Below are positions 11,332 to 26,320 of a stretch of 64,000 nucleotides of DNA, piece after piece (the first letter of the stretch is position 1; each line of letters starts with the position of its first letter). Position numbers and translations under genes: made by a program. The notes under the pieces were generated by a model. It had not been told where the DNA came from, searched no databases, and saw nothing but the letters and a program-made list of their open reading frames with translations. Source of the stretch: Babylonia areolata (taxonomy: Eukaryota > Mollusca > Gastropoda > Neogastropoda > Buccinidae); NCBI RefSeq assembly GCF_041734735.1, contig NC_134899.1, positions 5,230,649-5,294,648 of the forward strand, given 5' to 3'.

Positions 11332-14300
11332 AGTGTGTGTGTGTGTGTGTGTGTCTGTGTCTTGTGTGTGTGTAGCGTGTCAGTGTTAGTGCGCAAGCAG
11401 TATCATTCTGTCCATTAACTGCTGACCGTGTGTGAGCAACAGCATCGGCCAGGTGGGCAGGGGCAGTTTCAGACGTGGACGACTTGGACTTCTTCCCTTT
11501 GCCGGGCCACAGTTTGACCAGCCCTTTCTTCTCCTTCTCCTTCTTCTCTTTCTGAAACACGTTTCACAAACACACACACACACACACATATATATATTTA
11601 TCAGCTACATACAATTGATATTCCAATGGTATAGGAGATAAACACTGTGAAGGAAGCAGTACTCCGTAAAAACAAACACATGATTCAAGTCTCCAATTAT
11701 GTCATATATGTGTTTATTGGCAACATAAAGGTAATATCTATTTCAAATTAATCCAATGGTCTGGGAGATCTGACACTAGAAGAAATAGCTGTAGGCAACT
11801 TCAGTCAACTAGACAGTTCACTGCCAAAGACAATGTTAGTCAACATCAAGGGATCATGCCCAGCGGACCATTTTTCACATCGTAACAAAGCTTGAAATCT
11901 GCAACCCACTTTACAGCACAATGGGAAATTGACTAACCTTCCCACCTTGGTCAAGTTTGTAATGAAAAATTCCACTGTATTTGTATTTGTTTGTATTTGT
12001 ATTTCTTTTTATCACAACAGATTTCTCTATGTGAAATTCAGACTGTTCTCCCCAGGGAGAGCGCATCGCTACACTACTGCGCCACCCATTTTTGGGGGTA
12101 CTTTTCCTGCATGCAGTTTTATTTGTTTTTCCTATCGCAGTGGATTTTTCTACATAACTTTGCCAGGAACAACCCTTTTGTTGCCATGGGTTCTTTATGT
12201 GCACTAAGTGCATGCTGCACACGGGACCTCGGTTTATCATCTCATCCAAATGACTAGCGTCCAGACCACCACTCAAGGTCTAGTGGAGGGGGAGAAAATA
12301 CTGGCGGCTGAGCCATGATTTGAACCAGCGCGCTCAGATTCTCACGCTTCCTAGGCGGTCGCATTACCTCTAGGCCATCACTGTCACCTTTATTTAGAAT
12401 GTTTTTCATTTCATGCTTGATCATTTGTTCATCTGTTTGTGTCAGTATCCTTTCGCATGCAAGACTGCACTGAACATAGATAATCAGTTTCACAGAAGAC
12501 ACTCAGAACATGAAAATATTATCATAAAAACAGAGTGAAGGAAAAGAACAAATCAACCAAGTAAACACGCGTAAGGAAACACACATACAGTGATACACAC
12601 ATACATGCACACTCACTCACTCACCCACTCACAGACATACACATACACTGACACTTTTTTTTTTAAACCAGTACTGTGCATTACGTTCATCATCAATTGT
12701 TGATTTCACTAATGCCACAGTCACTATCATGCTTGTCATTGTTGTCACCCCCATTACTTGTTTCTTTTTCTCGCTCTCGTTTTTCTTAGATTTGCATTGG
12801 GAAAAGACAAGAACCCAACTCTGACAACAAAGGAAATGTTTCTGATAAAAGTAAGGGCGACATCCCCATACTTCTCACACGTAAGAAATCATGGGGGCGC
12901 CCCCCCAAGATTTCCCTCTCAGTGAGAGAAATCATGGAATTGCGAGAAATTGTGGGCTTACAGTCTCTGTAAGCATTTACTGGCATGTTGAGAGACACAA
13001 CTCATCTGTCAAGGGACAGCTGCAACACTGGCGACCTATCTCCCTTCATTAAAGGAAGAAAGCAGAACAAACAAACTGGCTTTGATGCACAAGAACTGAA
13101 AATAGGGTTCAGGACATCAGTTAATTATTCCATAGTCTCTGCGTTTATACATTCACATCATGATGTATTTGTGATGAGGAAAGCCACGTGTCAAGTCTAA
13201 GACTGATAAAAAGAGCTACTGGAATGTCTCAATTCTGCCAAATTCATATGCCATCCATGGTTCCTTATGCCAAACTGCATAACTGTGTTGACTTTTCACC
13301 TGATTTTACATGTATTGTGAACTTCGTTTTTCAACTGATTCCTTTCAGGGTAAAAAACAAAACAAAAAAACACTAAGAGATATTTGAAATGCTTTGCCAT
13401 TGTACACATGAACTTGGAAATTTCCAATCATTCTGTTCCTAATTTATCTTATTCACCGATAAGGTCAGGAGTGTTCATTTATCAGACACTAAGTCAATAC
13501 TTTGTTTTTTCAATCACCATTGGTATGAACATTACAAAACTGGTTTCAAGATTTGACACAAATATGAAGCCCATATTATTTAATATTTCTTCCTCTCAAA
13601 CAATTCATGATCACTAACATTAATAATTCTTATTTATCTTTACTTCTTTATCTTTTGGCCATATTTCTCAGATAACTTATTGCCATTTACTTGTCTTTCT
13701 CTTTTTTTTCGCTTTCTGTTCTTCTTTTCTCTTCTTTGTGGTGTGGTGACCTAGTGCTAATGCTTCTACCAAGGAAGCCAGAGAATCAGAGTGCACTGGA
13801 CCTTGAGTGGTGTTCTGGATGTGCTGGTCATCTGGATGAGATGAAAACCTGGGGTCCTGTGTAGCATGCACTTTGTGCACGTGAAAGATTCTTACCATCA
13901 GCAACAAAGTTGTTGTCCCTGGCCAATACGCCTAGTTTGCATCAGTTTGACATGGTACAGTATATCACTATATGACACCAAAAAAAGTGTTGTCCCTGGC
14001 AAAATTCTGTAGAAAAATCCACTTTGATATGAAAATAGATATACTTGCAGGCAAAAAAAGAAAAAAATATATGGGTGGCACTGTGCTGTGGTGATGCACT
14101 CTCCCTGGGGAGAGTAGCCCAAATTTCACAGACACATCTGTTGTGACAAAAGATTTTAAATACAAGACAAGACAATATATTTGGCAAAAAATCTCTGCCA
14201 GTCAACTGTTGTTTACCTTGTCCTTCTCTTTGGCAATGACGGCCATGGGAGAAGAGCTGCTCTCCGAGGGCCCCATCACCACGTTGGGGGGAGTGATGTT

Positions 14301-17300
14301 GCTGGATGTGGACATGGAGTGGTGCACTGCTATCAGCCCGTCGTGGGGAGAAGCAGTACGCCGATGACAGTCAGCAGAACCCGGAGCCAGTTTGGCGCCA
14401 GAGGATGACGGAGACGTTGAATGTTTAGAGGCGTGCCCTGTGGCGCCCCCTCCTATATGAACGTGATGGGGCTCCATGCCCGTAGAGCCAGAACGAGGTG
14501 AATCAGGCAAACGGGAGCTTCTCCCTCCAGTGATTGTCACGGGGACGTGTGTGTTCGAAATGGATTTGGGGCTCTGACTCTGAGATGACAGTGGTGAGTT
14601 TCGACCCGTAACAGAAGATGACACCGATGATGCTGACATGCGGGCTACACGAGGCAGCAATGGAGGCGCCGCAGGTGAGGACGTTTTGATATGAGGGGGG
14701 ATCGGAGGGGAGAAGTTACTGTTGCTGCTGCTTCCAACGTCCGATAATGAGCGTGCAGGGGCATGGTGATGGGACCGGTGATGAGAGAAGTGGTTGTCCG
14801 CCGCTGGCACCTTGGCGCGGATGTTCAGGATGTTGGGGTTCGGGTTCAGCTGGCGGAATGAGCTTGACTGCCTGCAATCAGGATCAAGCGCCAGCATTTA
14901 CCTTTACACCCAGGCAAGTGGAGATTTCTGGGTCATGATGTTCAAAAAATGTTTTTAACTGATTCACTGATATATTGTTTTCCATCAAATACAACAACAA
15001 CAACAACAACAACAACAACACACACACACACACACACACTGCAATATGACATAAAGTCAGTATCTTTACACCAACTGATGAAGGAAGTCAAATTATCAGT
15101 CAAGAGCCATACATTCATGAATTTCAAAAGACCACTTTGGACATAATGCCTTTTATGCTAATCACCAAGACTCATTACACAGTCACCACAAAGAACAGCT
15201 ACAAAACTGCTAAAATGTGAAGTAACATGTACATAACTAACATTCTCTGTCAAGAGACTTTCTTCTCTTGAACAATTGGAAATCGGGGAAAACAAAAGCC
15301 ATACATCTCCTTTCTTTACACCACAACATACCTGACCACCTGCACATAATTCCCAGGAAAAACACCAGAGACACCAGAGCGTAGGCACTGACCCTTGAAC
15401 CACCCATCCTGGCACTTCTCACTGACCGTGTAGTAATCCCCTTTCCGAAGTTCTACTTCGTCATCCTTTTGTGGTCGATAGTTGTACATTGCCATGTACC
15501 TGTACAGACAGTGAAAACATCAACTATGGTTGATGGTGAAAGAAACATGCATTCACAAAAAATTACATTCAGTGGAACCACCTTGCTAACAGAGCAGTAA
15601 GTTCTGTCCTTTTGAAAATTAAATATGCTGTCCACACATGGTCTTGGCACTGGCAATTTCATTTTCTAATCCTTCAACCAACAAAGTCTTTTTTTTTAAG
15701 ATACAACTATAAAGGATATCCAGAAATCTAAACACAGATTAGGACAAATGTGCAAAATTTAAATATATATCTATATATAAAGAAAAAAAAACACATAGAA
15801 AAAACAACACAAATTAGTGCAGTCCATAAGACTCATCAATGAAAAAAAAAACACCTTAGAAAAAAAAAAATCCCTGTAAACAATCATCATCTAGGTATTT
15901 TAGACAGATGTAGACATGTACTACAAGCCACCTCAGAAGCAAAAATTTAACTCTAAATGTCTTGTTACTTTACAAATAAATGACAAACATGCAAGATCTA
16001 TGCAAAATACTGATAACTCTTTCTGACAAAACACACGCACGTGTAAGCATGCATATGCACACCATCAACTTACACGGTGGGAGGAGGCGTAGAAGTGGAT
16101 CCGCTAGCAGCACTGTTAGCTGTGCCACTCGCATTCCCCTTGACAGCTGTTGTATCTCCTGATGCACCATTCTGGTATCACGCACACACACATCAGTAAT
16201 AAAAAATATATGATATACAACATGTACAGTCTGTCTATCTGTTTTAAATGTATTGTCTTTCTTCTTGTTTTTTTGTTTGTTTGTTTTTTTCATTTGTGTA
16301 TGTGCCTGCATGACTGAACATTCATCCACACAATGCTGAAAAGCACATCAACCCAGATGTCAAAATCAACACAATACAGTTGACTCAACTATTAGTATTA
16401 ATGTATTATGCTTCCAAATTTTGAAAATTCTTCAATCTTTGAGCAACTGTTATTTCATGTGATCTATGTGATGTCAGAAAAGTAAATGAAGAAAATGGGA
16501 TGAACCTCAGACTAACAGCAAAAACATTAGCAATGCTGCAAATGACACCAAATATTAACATTAAAAAGTAATGCTTTCCTCATCAAAATACGTAAACAAG
16601 AGCAAAACTTTCTGACTTAAAGGTTGCAACCTACTCATATTTTTTTTGTCAAACAATTACAAAGTGACACAAAATATAAGTTTTAATTTCAAAGCTGCAT
16701 CCATAATAATTGTATTTACATATACCACTGAATCGTGTGCAGAGACAAATCAAACCACTTTCACACCAGTCATTTACACGCATGCATAACTCCAAACTGA
16801 AGACAAGGTAGAGGCAGGGGGGGGAGGCTATCTTGGGAGGAGGTTGGTTTTAAAGCCAGACTTGAAAGAGATAAGAGTGGAGACTTGACAAAACGAAAGA
16901 GGAAGTTCAATCCAAATGCAAGATTCAGAGACAGAGACAGAATGGCGGCCTACAGTGGAGTGTTTGAATGTGGGTGTGTGTAAACAGAGTGGATCCAAAG
17001 CCGATCGTAGAGAGCGAGATGGAGTGTAGAGGTGAAGGCACCCACACAGATAGGAAGGGGCAGATTTGTGAATACATTTATATCAAAGAGTGCTGATCTT
17101 ATACATTATTCTGTGTGAGACGGAGCCAATGGAGATGTTGCAAAAGAGGAGTGATGTGCTCAGGTCTTTTTTTTCTGAGGACGAGTCGGGCAGCAGAGTT
17201 CTGTATGCGCTGAAGGGACTGAATGGATGAAGCAGGCAAACCAGACAATAGTTACAGTAGTCAAGGTGAGAGAGAATGAGAGAAACGACAAATCTAGATG

Positions 17301-17689
17301 CTGCGTCGGTGGACAGATATTTCTGAATGGAACTGATGTGCCACAATTGACAGTAGCAGGATTGATATGTCTGGCCGATAACTGTTTGCATGGACAGTAT
17401 CACTATGTTATCAAGAACAATGCTGAGGTTCCTGACTAAACTGGAATAGAATAGAATAGAATAGAATATGTCTTTATTATCAAGTGTACCGGGGTCACAA
17501 GGAATATTGGGGGGGACAGTACATAACAAGGTATGAACATAAATCGAAAATCATACACAAACACAAATACAGTAGAAATTAGGATACATACAAGTGCATA
17601 TCAATATAAAAACTTGTGCATACTTACACATGCACGCACTGCACACATACATACGCATGCACGCACACACACACACACACAAACACACA

Positions 17690-17727
<38 letters not shown>

Positions 17728-20700
17728 TACACATGTTTGAACAGAAGCCACATATTACATATGGATGGGCTGATGACTAGATCTTCAGGTTGATGGTTGT
17801 TGATTGCACAATTCTATTTATCATACTGGATTTGTTTGAGAGAACATTGACTGCTTTGGGGAAAAAGCTATTGGCGAAGCGACTGGTTTTCGTCCTTATA
17901 CTTCTGTACTGTCGACCAGAGGGGAGCATCTCAAACATCCCAAAAGCTGGATGTGTTTCATCCTGGCTGATTGATTTTGCTTTTTTGAGTAGCTGCTTAT
18001 AATAATTACATGTCTTCTAGAGAAGGTAGATCAGCCCCGGTAATCTTGGTGGCAGTTTTTATGATTCTGTTATGGGCCGCAACTTCTGCCTTGGAAATGT
18101 TTCTGTACCAAACAGTAATAGCGAAGGTTAGTACACTTTCAATGACTGCTTGGTAGAAATCAACCATGATTTCTTTTTTAATTCCGAACTTTCTGAGGCG
18201 CCGAATAAAGTACAGGCACTGTTGTGCTTTCTTAACAATTTTTTCCGTATTTTTCTCCCATTTCAAATCGATGGAAATGATCAGTCCAAGAAATTTAAAT
18301 TCGCTGATGATCTCTACTTGCTTGTCTTTAATGACAAGTGGTAAGCGGTCAGATCTGGTCTTTCTGAAATCTAAAATTAATTCTTTTGTTTTTGATATGT
18401 TGAGTTCTAAGTTGTTTTGATAACACCAGCTGACAATCCCGGAAAGAGGGATGGATGTACTGTCAAGTTTGATTGTGTCAGTTGTGATGGAAGGAGCTTT
18501 TGATTAGTTCCAATGACCACTGCTTCAGTTTTGTTTACGTTCAATTGTAACTTATTTAGAGTCATCCACTTTTGAATGTCCAGGAAGCAGTCGGACGTTT
18601 CATGCAAGAGCAAGGAAAGTTTTTCAGGGGTATCACTCTTTTGAAGCTGAGTGTCATCAGCGTAAGAATGATGACTGACATTGTGGTGTTTGATTATTTC
18701 AGCAAGAGGAGCAGTGTGCAGTGTGAAGAGCACTGGGCCTAAAACAGATCCCTTTGGGACTCAATGTTCGATTTTAAGGCAGAACACCAAAAATCTTTTT
18801 GATATCAGTTCCCTTATATTCATTCACCTCCAGAAATTTCCACCCAATCTAGAACATTAGTCACAAACAACAGTTCCATTCTGCCCGTCAGTGTTCAGTG
18901 ACCAGTAGCAAAAAAAACCCCTCTCACAGCACATTACCTCAGTGACAGAGGCTGACATGGATGGCAGCGGTCTCTCCTGACCACTGGGCATCGCCGGCAT
19001 GCTGGTGGACATGAGCGTTGCCGACGCTGGAGCCAAAGACAAAGGCGATGCGGTAACAGCGGTGGACACGCCCCCGCTGCCCTCACTGGACAGCTCCAAA
19101 GAAAGGCGCTGGGTCTGTGGGGGAGGGGAAGGGGAGTCTGACTTGGGGGTGAAGGAATGGCGCTTGTGGGGGGACATTCTGCTGGCCTGGCGCACAGCCG
19201 CATGGGCGGGTGAGGAGGGGGCCTGGGAGGAAGGAGGTGGGGCCGAGGTGGAGGTGGAGGGCAAGGAGGTGGAGGTGGTGGTTGTGGTGGTGGTGGTAGT
19301 GGTGGCTGTGCTGTTGCGACTGCCATGGTGGAGCACCAAAGAAGGCGGTTTTGAGCTGATCAAGGTTTTGGCAGCATGATTCAACTGGCAGACAGAACAA
19401 TGCAACAAATGTTGTATTCAAAATACCACTTTGAAGGAAAAGACAACAAAATGACATATAACAATGGCACTTTGAACAGAAACACACCACACAAAACAAT
19501 ATTCAACAAAGCTCTGACAATTCTTACTTCATGATGCACATAAATTCATAATACTGGAAAAGAGAGTAAACAAATAATCAAACACAGTGCTTTTCACTTC
19601 TTTTTTTTTAAAATATACAATATGAACAATATCAGATTATATACAACAAACATTTTAATCACTTTGAGAAGCTGCCTGTAAGCATGGCAAGCTGAAATTC
19701 AGTTAATATCCAACCAGAATTAGTCTGAGGATCCTTGCCAACTCCTTGAAAAATCCTGATACATAACTACCAACCCCTTACCCATTTCCTTTTTGCCAGT
19801 ACAATCTATATTTAAAGTACTGTCAGCCTTCCACAAGCTCCAGAAAATCAGAGGTCACATATTTTCTGTCAAAAATATAGAGGCATTTCATATTTTTAGA
19901 ACAAAAATGTATATCCCATCTTATAACAACAATAATAATATCTGGACATTTATTGGCGCTTTCCTCATTGCACAAAGCGCTTGACAGTCCGCACAGACAT
20001 GCATACGAAACACAGAGTACTCAACTCACAACCATGCACAATAAACACATATAATGATATATGCGCATATAATCTCATATGTACATTACAAACATACATA
20101 CATACATGCATGCATCCATCCATACATTCTTGTTTTATTTCTGTTGTTGCTTATAGTCCAGCTGACCACACAGGGCCATATCAGGACTGTCAAACCAAAC
20201 AAATGCTCAACCATGTCAACACAAAATTGTCACATCTACAAAAAAACACTAATACAAACCCACAAAACACAGTTCATGACACAGTATCCCAACCATTTAG
20301 CTCCTTATGGCAAATAAGACCAGGCCAGGCTGAGGATGCCAGCCATTCCACTGATCATCCCCAGATTACAAAAAAAACGTACAATAGAAAAAAAAAAAAA
20401 ATTTCAAAGCCAAAGAAAAAATACATAAAAAAGGCCATATAGGCAAATAACACTGCAGAATGGGCAGCTAGTGCCCACCCCAATGTTCATATCTCACTAC
20501 CTAATCGCCTGAGCAAAACAGCACAGATAGTACATTGCAGACTGTGGAAAAAAGAAAAAAGTGTCAAGGCTTGCTTGAAAAAAAGAAAGGGGAATGGACT
20601 GGGAAGGCAGAAAAAGGAGAAAACAGTGAAGAAAGAAAAAGGCAGAAACAAAGAGAATGATAGAAAACAGGACATTTCTAGCACGTAATTTCCAGAAAGC

Positions 20701-22891
20701 AGGGATGCTATTTATACTGAAAGACCCCTGGCATCCCTACAGGGGGCATCCATCCATCCATATATACATTTGGCGCACACACAATACAACGTTGCAAATA
20801 GGCCTACACAATCAACAAATCACTTGTGACTTTCACATATGAGAGAGGGTCTAGAGGAAATGCTGCTGGAAGAGGAAAGTCTTGAGGTTAGATTTAAAGG
20901 AAGGCAGTGAGGGGCTGTGGTGGACGTGGTGAGGCAAACAGTTCTATATTTGAACAGCAGATGATGAAAAGGCATGACCATCATGCTGTTCTCCTTTATA
21001 TTTTGGGATGCGGAAGGTTCTATCATCGGCAGCAGAGCGATGAGAGCGTGAGGGTACATAGATTTGAAAGTTGTCAGAGAGGTATTGGGTGCAGCTTTGT
21101 ATTTGATTCTTTGCTCTATGGGTAACCAGTGAAACTTTCACAGAAGGGATGTGCAGTGTGCAGATCTTTTTACTTTATAAATCTTAGGTAAGACTGAAGA
21201 ACAAGATACCCCAGCTATCTTTTTTAATAACAGTAAAAGCATCTTCAATTCTTCTTTTTAATTTAAAGTAAGCTGAACGAACAACAGCCACAAAACTGAT
21301 TTCCCACAACTTACAGTTACTGCAAATTTTATTTGTAAGAATACAGTTAACTTTTCACTCCTGTTAGAGTAGGAAAAAGTCTTTTTTTTTCTTTTTCCTG
21401 TTTTTCTTCTTCTTTAATTTTTTTTCTAGATAGAACAAATCAAAACTCATAAACCCTTGACTATCACACACTCTCACTAAAAAATGTTAGTAGTTTCAAT
21501 ACATAAATGCAGACCTGTTTACCTTATCTTTGTGTTTGGTGTATTCTTGTCAAAAAAATGATGTACTCCTCAAAATGGTATCCAAAGCAAACATATCCAA
21601 AACGGCGATTTAGTAATTTCCATTATACAACTATAACTTACTCATTGCAGATTTCACATTTTCATTATCACTATTAGTACTATTGATTTTAGTTTAGCTC
21701 AGCAGACCATCCAGGGCCAACTCCAGGTGAAAGGGTGAGGTGGAGGCGGGAGGAAGAGTGGGGACTGGGATGGGGGGAGGAAGACTGTCACAACTGGGGT
21801 GGGGGGAAGAAGATGGTCACAGCCATCCATGTAGGTCGCCCTCTTGGACTGACTATAGACATGCCTCCTTGGCTTTCATGTAACACCGATGGACAGGCAC
21901 TGGCAGTGAACTTTTCACTGTCGTCCGAGAGAACCTGTTGCCACGCAAGCAGTGCCAAAACTGTGATCTCCACTTTCTTGTTGTGGACCAGAACTCAGAT
22001 TGGCCAAACATTTTTTTTTTCCTTTCCTCAAAAGTCCTACTGAAATCTATTTTTGTGTACTGGCGTACTCCAAGTCAAAATGGTGTCCAAATTACACCAA
22101 AATTGTGCTGGTAAACAGGTCTAATTAAAGACAAAAACATACATTATTGGCATATTTCTCAATCAGTCAATGTGATTTCTGAGGACTGATGTGCTTTTGA
22201 GTTTGATTCTACATGCTGAGGACAGACTGTTAATGACCATTTATGTCACTTTCCATCTTTAATCTGAAAAAAAAAGTCTAACACTAAAACAAAAACAAAA
22301 GACATACACACACACATGCACACAAATACATGCATAAAAATACAACATAAAAACGGTATATATGTATGGCAAAAATTATGAAACAAAGTCTGTTTGTATG
22401 TATCCTAAAATGCAGAGCTAGACACCAGAAATCCATGAACACCAAGAACACTATACATACCTCAACAAAAGCTAGAGGCAGTATACCTATCTTGTCCCCC
22501 TTTCTCCCTTCTATCCAGTTTGTGTCCACTTTACGTATCACAGTTATGACTTGATCCTGAAAACAGAAAAAAAAGATACAAACTACCAATCAAAATATTT
22601 CATATATTGGCGATACAAACAAAATTTGTAACATACACAAGAATGAACCAGTGCTATATGCTGATCTTGATTTTGAACTGAATAATCAAATTATTCTGTT
22701 TTACACACACACATGCACTGAAAGACGTGAAGACCTAAAACTTCAATGAAGTGACCTGGCAGCAGTGCTTTGGTTCCTTTGTTGGGGCTTCTTTACGGCA
22801 GCCTCACAGTGTTACCTACCTATGTACTGCTAGCACTTGAACTGTGGCTGAAGAGAGAGTGAGTGAGTGAGTGTGAGTGAGATAGAGTTTG

Positions 22892-22932
<41 letters not shown>

Positions 22933-25900
22933 ATGTAAACATGAGCGTGTGTGTGCACAGATGTGCTTGAGGGTGCATGACTAAAACAGATTGGTGTTTA
23001 AAAAGTCTTAATTGTAGATACCAGATTAAAAAGCTTTTGATAAACTGTACAAACAAAAATGCTTGGAAAAACACTCTCACAATTAACATACCACAATAAC
23101 TCTAAAAGCTTACCATACTTAACATGGAACAGGATGTATATTTCTAATAAGCCCTTTAAATTGTAATCACACAGAAGCATGTTTCAAACTGTCATACACA
23201 GAAATCAGACACACGAACCTTTCTAAATGTGAGGCAGTCTTTTTCATTTTCATCATCCAGCTGAAAATCGTACAATGCTCTGCACTGTGGTATTTGAGGC
23301 AAGGGGACTAAAACCTGGGAAAAAAAAACACAAATACAAAAATCAATACTAATTCATTATAAAATGAACTGCTTCCTCCCTCCCCAACCCCCATTCCCTT
23401 TTAAAATCCCCACACTGAGTGGTGTGAGCAAAAATCAGAATAATAATTAATATGCCTTTCCAAAGGACACACTACTATCCTGAAACACAGCTTCAAACCC
23501 TGATCACTGGTGAACACTGGAACTGAGGTCGAACACCTAATCAATTTGGCCACAACTCTTACCTCCATGAATCATGAATTTTGAATACACGCACACACAC
23601 ACACACACAACTGTAGACTGAAATTACCTGCACGTAACTGGCGGGAAAGACTCCAATCTGCCCATTCAATTCCCCTTGGTACCAGTTGTCATCAATTTGC
23701 CGCCTCAGAGTAACTAGATCACCCTTTTTGAATGACAGGTCACTGCGGAATCAATCACACATATACAGAGTTACTACATTTAGTTGGCTCAGAATTTACA
23801 AACTCACAACAAAGGCACTCAGTTCACTGATTTCTGTTTCACACATCAACATGTTTATGACACTGCTATATTCTTTCACTGTTTCAGTATCAAAAAAGTA
23901 AACAAATATCATAACCTTGCACATTATTTTTCTCATAAGAACACTGATCAGTAAATAATTATTGTGTCCTCAGGACAGAACAACAAAATCAACAAATTTC
24001 AAAGTGTTAATTTTTCTAACAGTGAAAGGCTTTTTCTTCAAATCAAGAAGAGAATTTTTATTTACACTAATACCGGTAACTTCTTCTGCTCTCCCAAACT
24101 TAAATTTACACATAAAAAAAGAACGAAAAAAGAACATCTATACACTACAAAATAAAACTATTAGCCGAACGTCCTAAGTAACAAACTAGCAAACAGTGAT
24201 TTACAGGAAATAAATACACACTTTATTCCCCCCCCCCCCCCCAACCCCCTGAATTAGTTGAAAAAGTAACTCACAACATACACTGCTGTAAAATAATTCT
24301 TTCCAATACATTTTAACTGAAATCGACTTCAAAGTTTATCTGTTCACAATCAACACTATAAAATCTATGTCAGTGCAAGACCATATCTTTATTATCAACA
24401 CTTCGTGACTTACTCTTTTTCACTTGCTTCATAGGAGTATAAAGCTCTTGCACAAGGCTGTGGACCCTGAAATAAATAAGACTCAAGACTAAGAATCATC
24501 ATTTACAACAACAAAAAAACAAATACAAAGTAAATAAGCAAACATGGATGTAAGTATACATAACTGTGCCTGAAGAGGTAATGACATTATAAAGATTTTT
24601 TTTTTTTTTTTACTCTCACTACCACCATATTTAATCTTCTAAGTTCCATGCCTCATTTTTTTTTTCTTTTTCTTTTTTTTTATCTAAAAAAAAAAAGACC
24701 TATTCAGCAGGTCAAGAAGAAAAAAACCCGTACTTTTCACAGAAAGAATGTTTTTCTGTGTTTATAAATAAAAAAAGACTCTCATTACTCCTAATGATTT
24801 TGTATGTATTTAATGATAAACATTTTGAAATAATTTTTATTTCCATATATGTATATATGTGTGTGTGTATATATATATATATATTCCCCCCAACCCCCCC
24901 ATTGCAAATCTGATAATTTCTACACAATGCATATTATCAACTTGACAATGTTCTGAATTTTCAAATAAGTTCTGGAGCAAAACAGCATGACTTGTCTTAG
25001 AAATCTTTTTAAAAACACACAACACATTTGTGAGTTAATTTTGGTTTAACTTACTCTTACTGTTTTAGTATGCCTGAGTGAAGAGGATAATGTAACTAAT
25101 GTGTTTTGTTCACCATCAACAACAGATTAAGACAGACAAGATTAATTCTTTAGCTAGTTTTTTTTATTTTTTGTGCTTGTTCTACTCCTCCAGTACTACA
25201 GGTGGGCTTGTATTTGTAGAATATAATATAGCAGTCTCAATTCCAAAGACATCTCGTGATCTACAGTATCCTAACGAGAGTATCTGTATTTGTAAACAAA
25301 ATCTTGAGCTCGTTCCTCAGCAAGGATCTGATATTCAAGTTATAAAATACAATGCCAATGGGTTTTTTGTTCAGATTCTTCATCTGTCTTTCCTTGTGTG
25401 CTCTCTGAAAGACTGGCATGACAGCCTCAGAGCTGTGGTTCATATCCTGATACTAGTGATAGGACATAAAGGATTAATGGTAGAGTGTTTTCTAATCTCA
25501 CAGGTCAACACTGCTGACGAGCGAGTGCCTTTATCCCCTTTGTGTGTGTACACATGTGGAAGATCATGCTCGCATGTTAAGATCCTGTAAACCAAGATCG
25601 TTCTTAAATGATTAAGGAATTTATACCACTGCATACATAGAATGCACCCATCATTGACAATAACCACGCATGGCTGCCCATATTGCAATATATGTGTAAA
25701 AAGCCCACTCACAATTTTATGACGAATTAAAATATTTGATAGAACTGTGCAATCCACAAATGCAAAAAAAATTAATAAAGATTTTAAATTTCTGTAGACC
25801 TCTCATGTGTCATTTATGATTTAACTTTATAACTTGTATCATATAATGTATCTATAACAGGTTCATATTGAACTGACACAGAAAATCTGGGTGACACTGG

Positions 25901-26272
25901 ATGTGAAAAGGTCTTTTCAATTTCAACAGGCAAAAATTCTGTCTGTATAAACTATAATTATAAACAATGCAGCTGAACGGTTTATCAGCATGACTGTCTA
26001 CATCCCACAGATACATATCTGTTCAATTCCTGAATCTCCTAACTATCTTCAATTTTTCAGTCAATGGCACTGCAGAAGTCCTGATGGAAAAGTAAGTAAA
26101 AATCCCTGATGTGAAAATGGTGTAAAAGGAAATAAGGGCAGAGGAGATTATCAAGATATATAATGTAGAACTAGAAGTGTTTGTTTTTTTCATGTCCATA
26201 TCTGTTTGATGCATACATGATATGCATGTTCATGTGTGTGTGTGTGTACATGTGTATGCATTTGTCAAGAAG

Positions 26273-26320
<48 letters not shown>

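Larger units (their letters stand above)
16800..18785 (-). mobile_element. LINE B, CR1/L2-like, 5'-truncated, split by LINE A
   Basis: On the minus strand a reverse-transcriptase segment at 18770-18435 has [12 protein letters not shown] and HSYADDTQL, the catalytic YADD box, then [17 protein letters not shown]. After the LINE A insertion it resumes with [34 protein letters not shown] and YCN, and ends near 16815 with an [10 protein letters not shown] motif typical of the ORF2 C terminus. 5'-truncated and no longer open throughout. It lies in the intron between POSH exons 6 and 7. Confidence 0.8.

Noticed and set aside
10946-11560. 204-codon minus-strand frame extending past POSH exon 10
   Set aside because: Beyond 11427 it is (GT)n-derived His/Thr repeat; the splice to exon 11 fits phase and homology.
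18999-19379. 126-codon plus-strand frame opposite POSH exon 6
   Set aside because: Shadow of the GC-rich coding exon; the minus-strand reading has family support.
20720-20750. Helitron 3' hairpin at the end of repeat S
   Set aside because: The hairpin is real but no CTRR end or 5' TC start was found in either copy.
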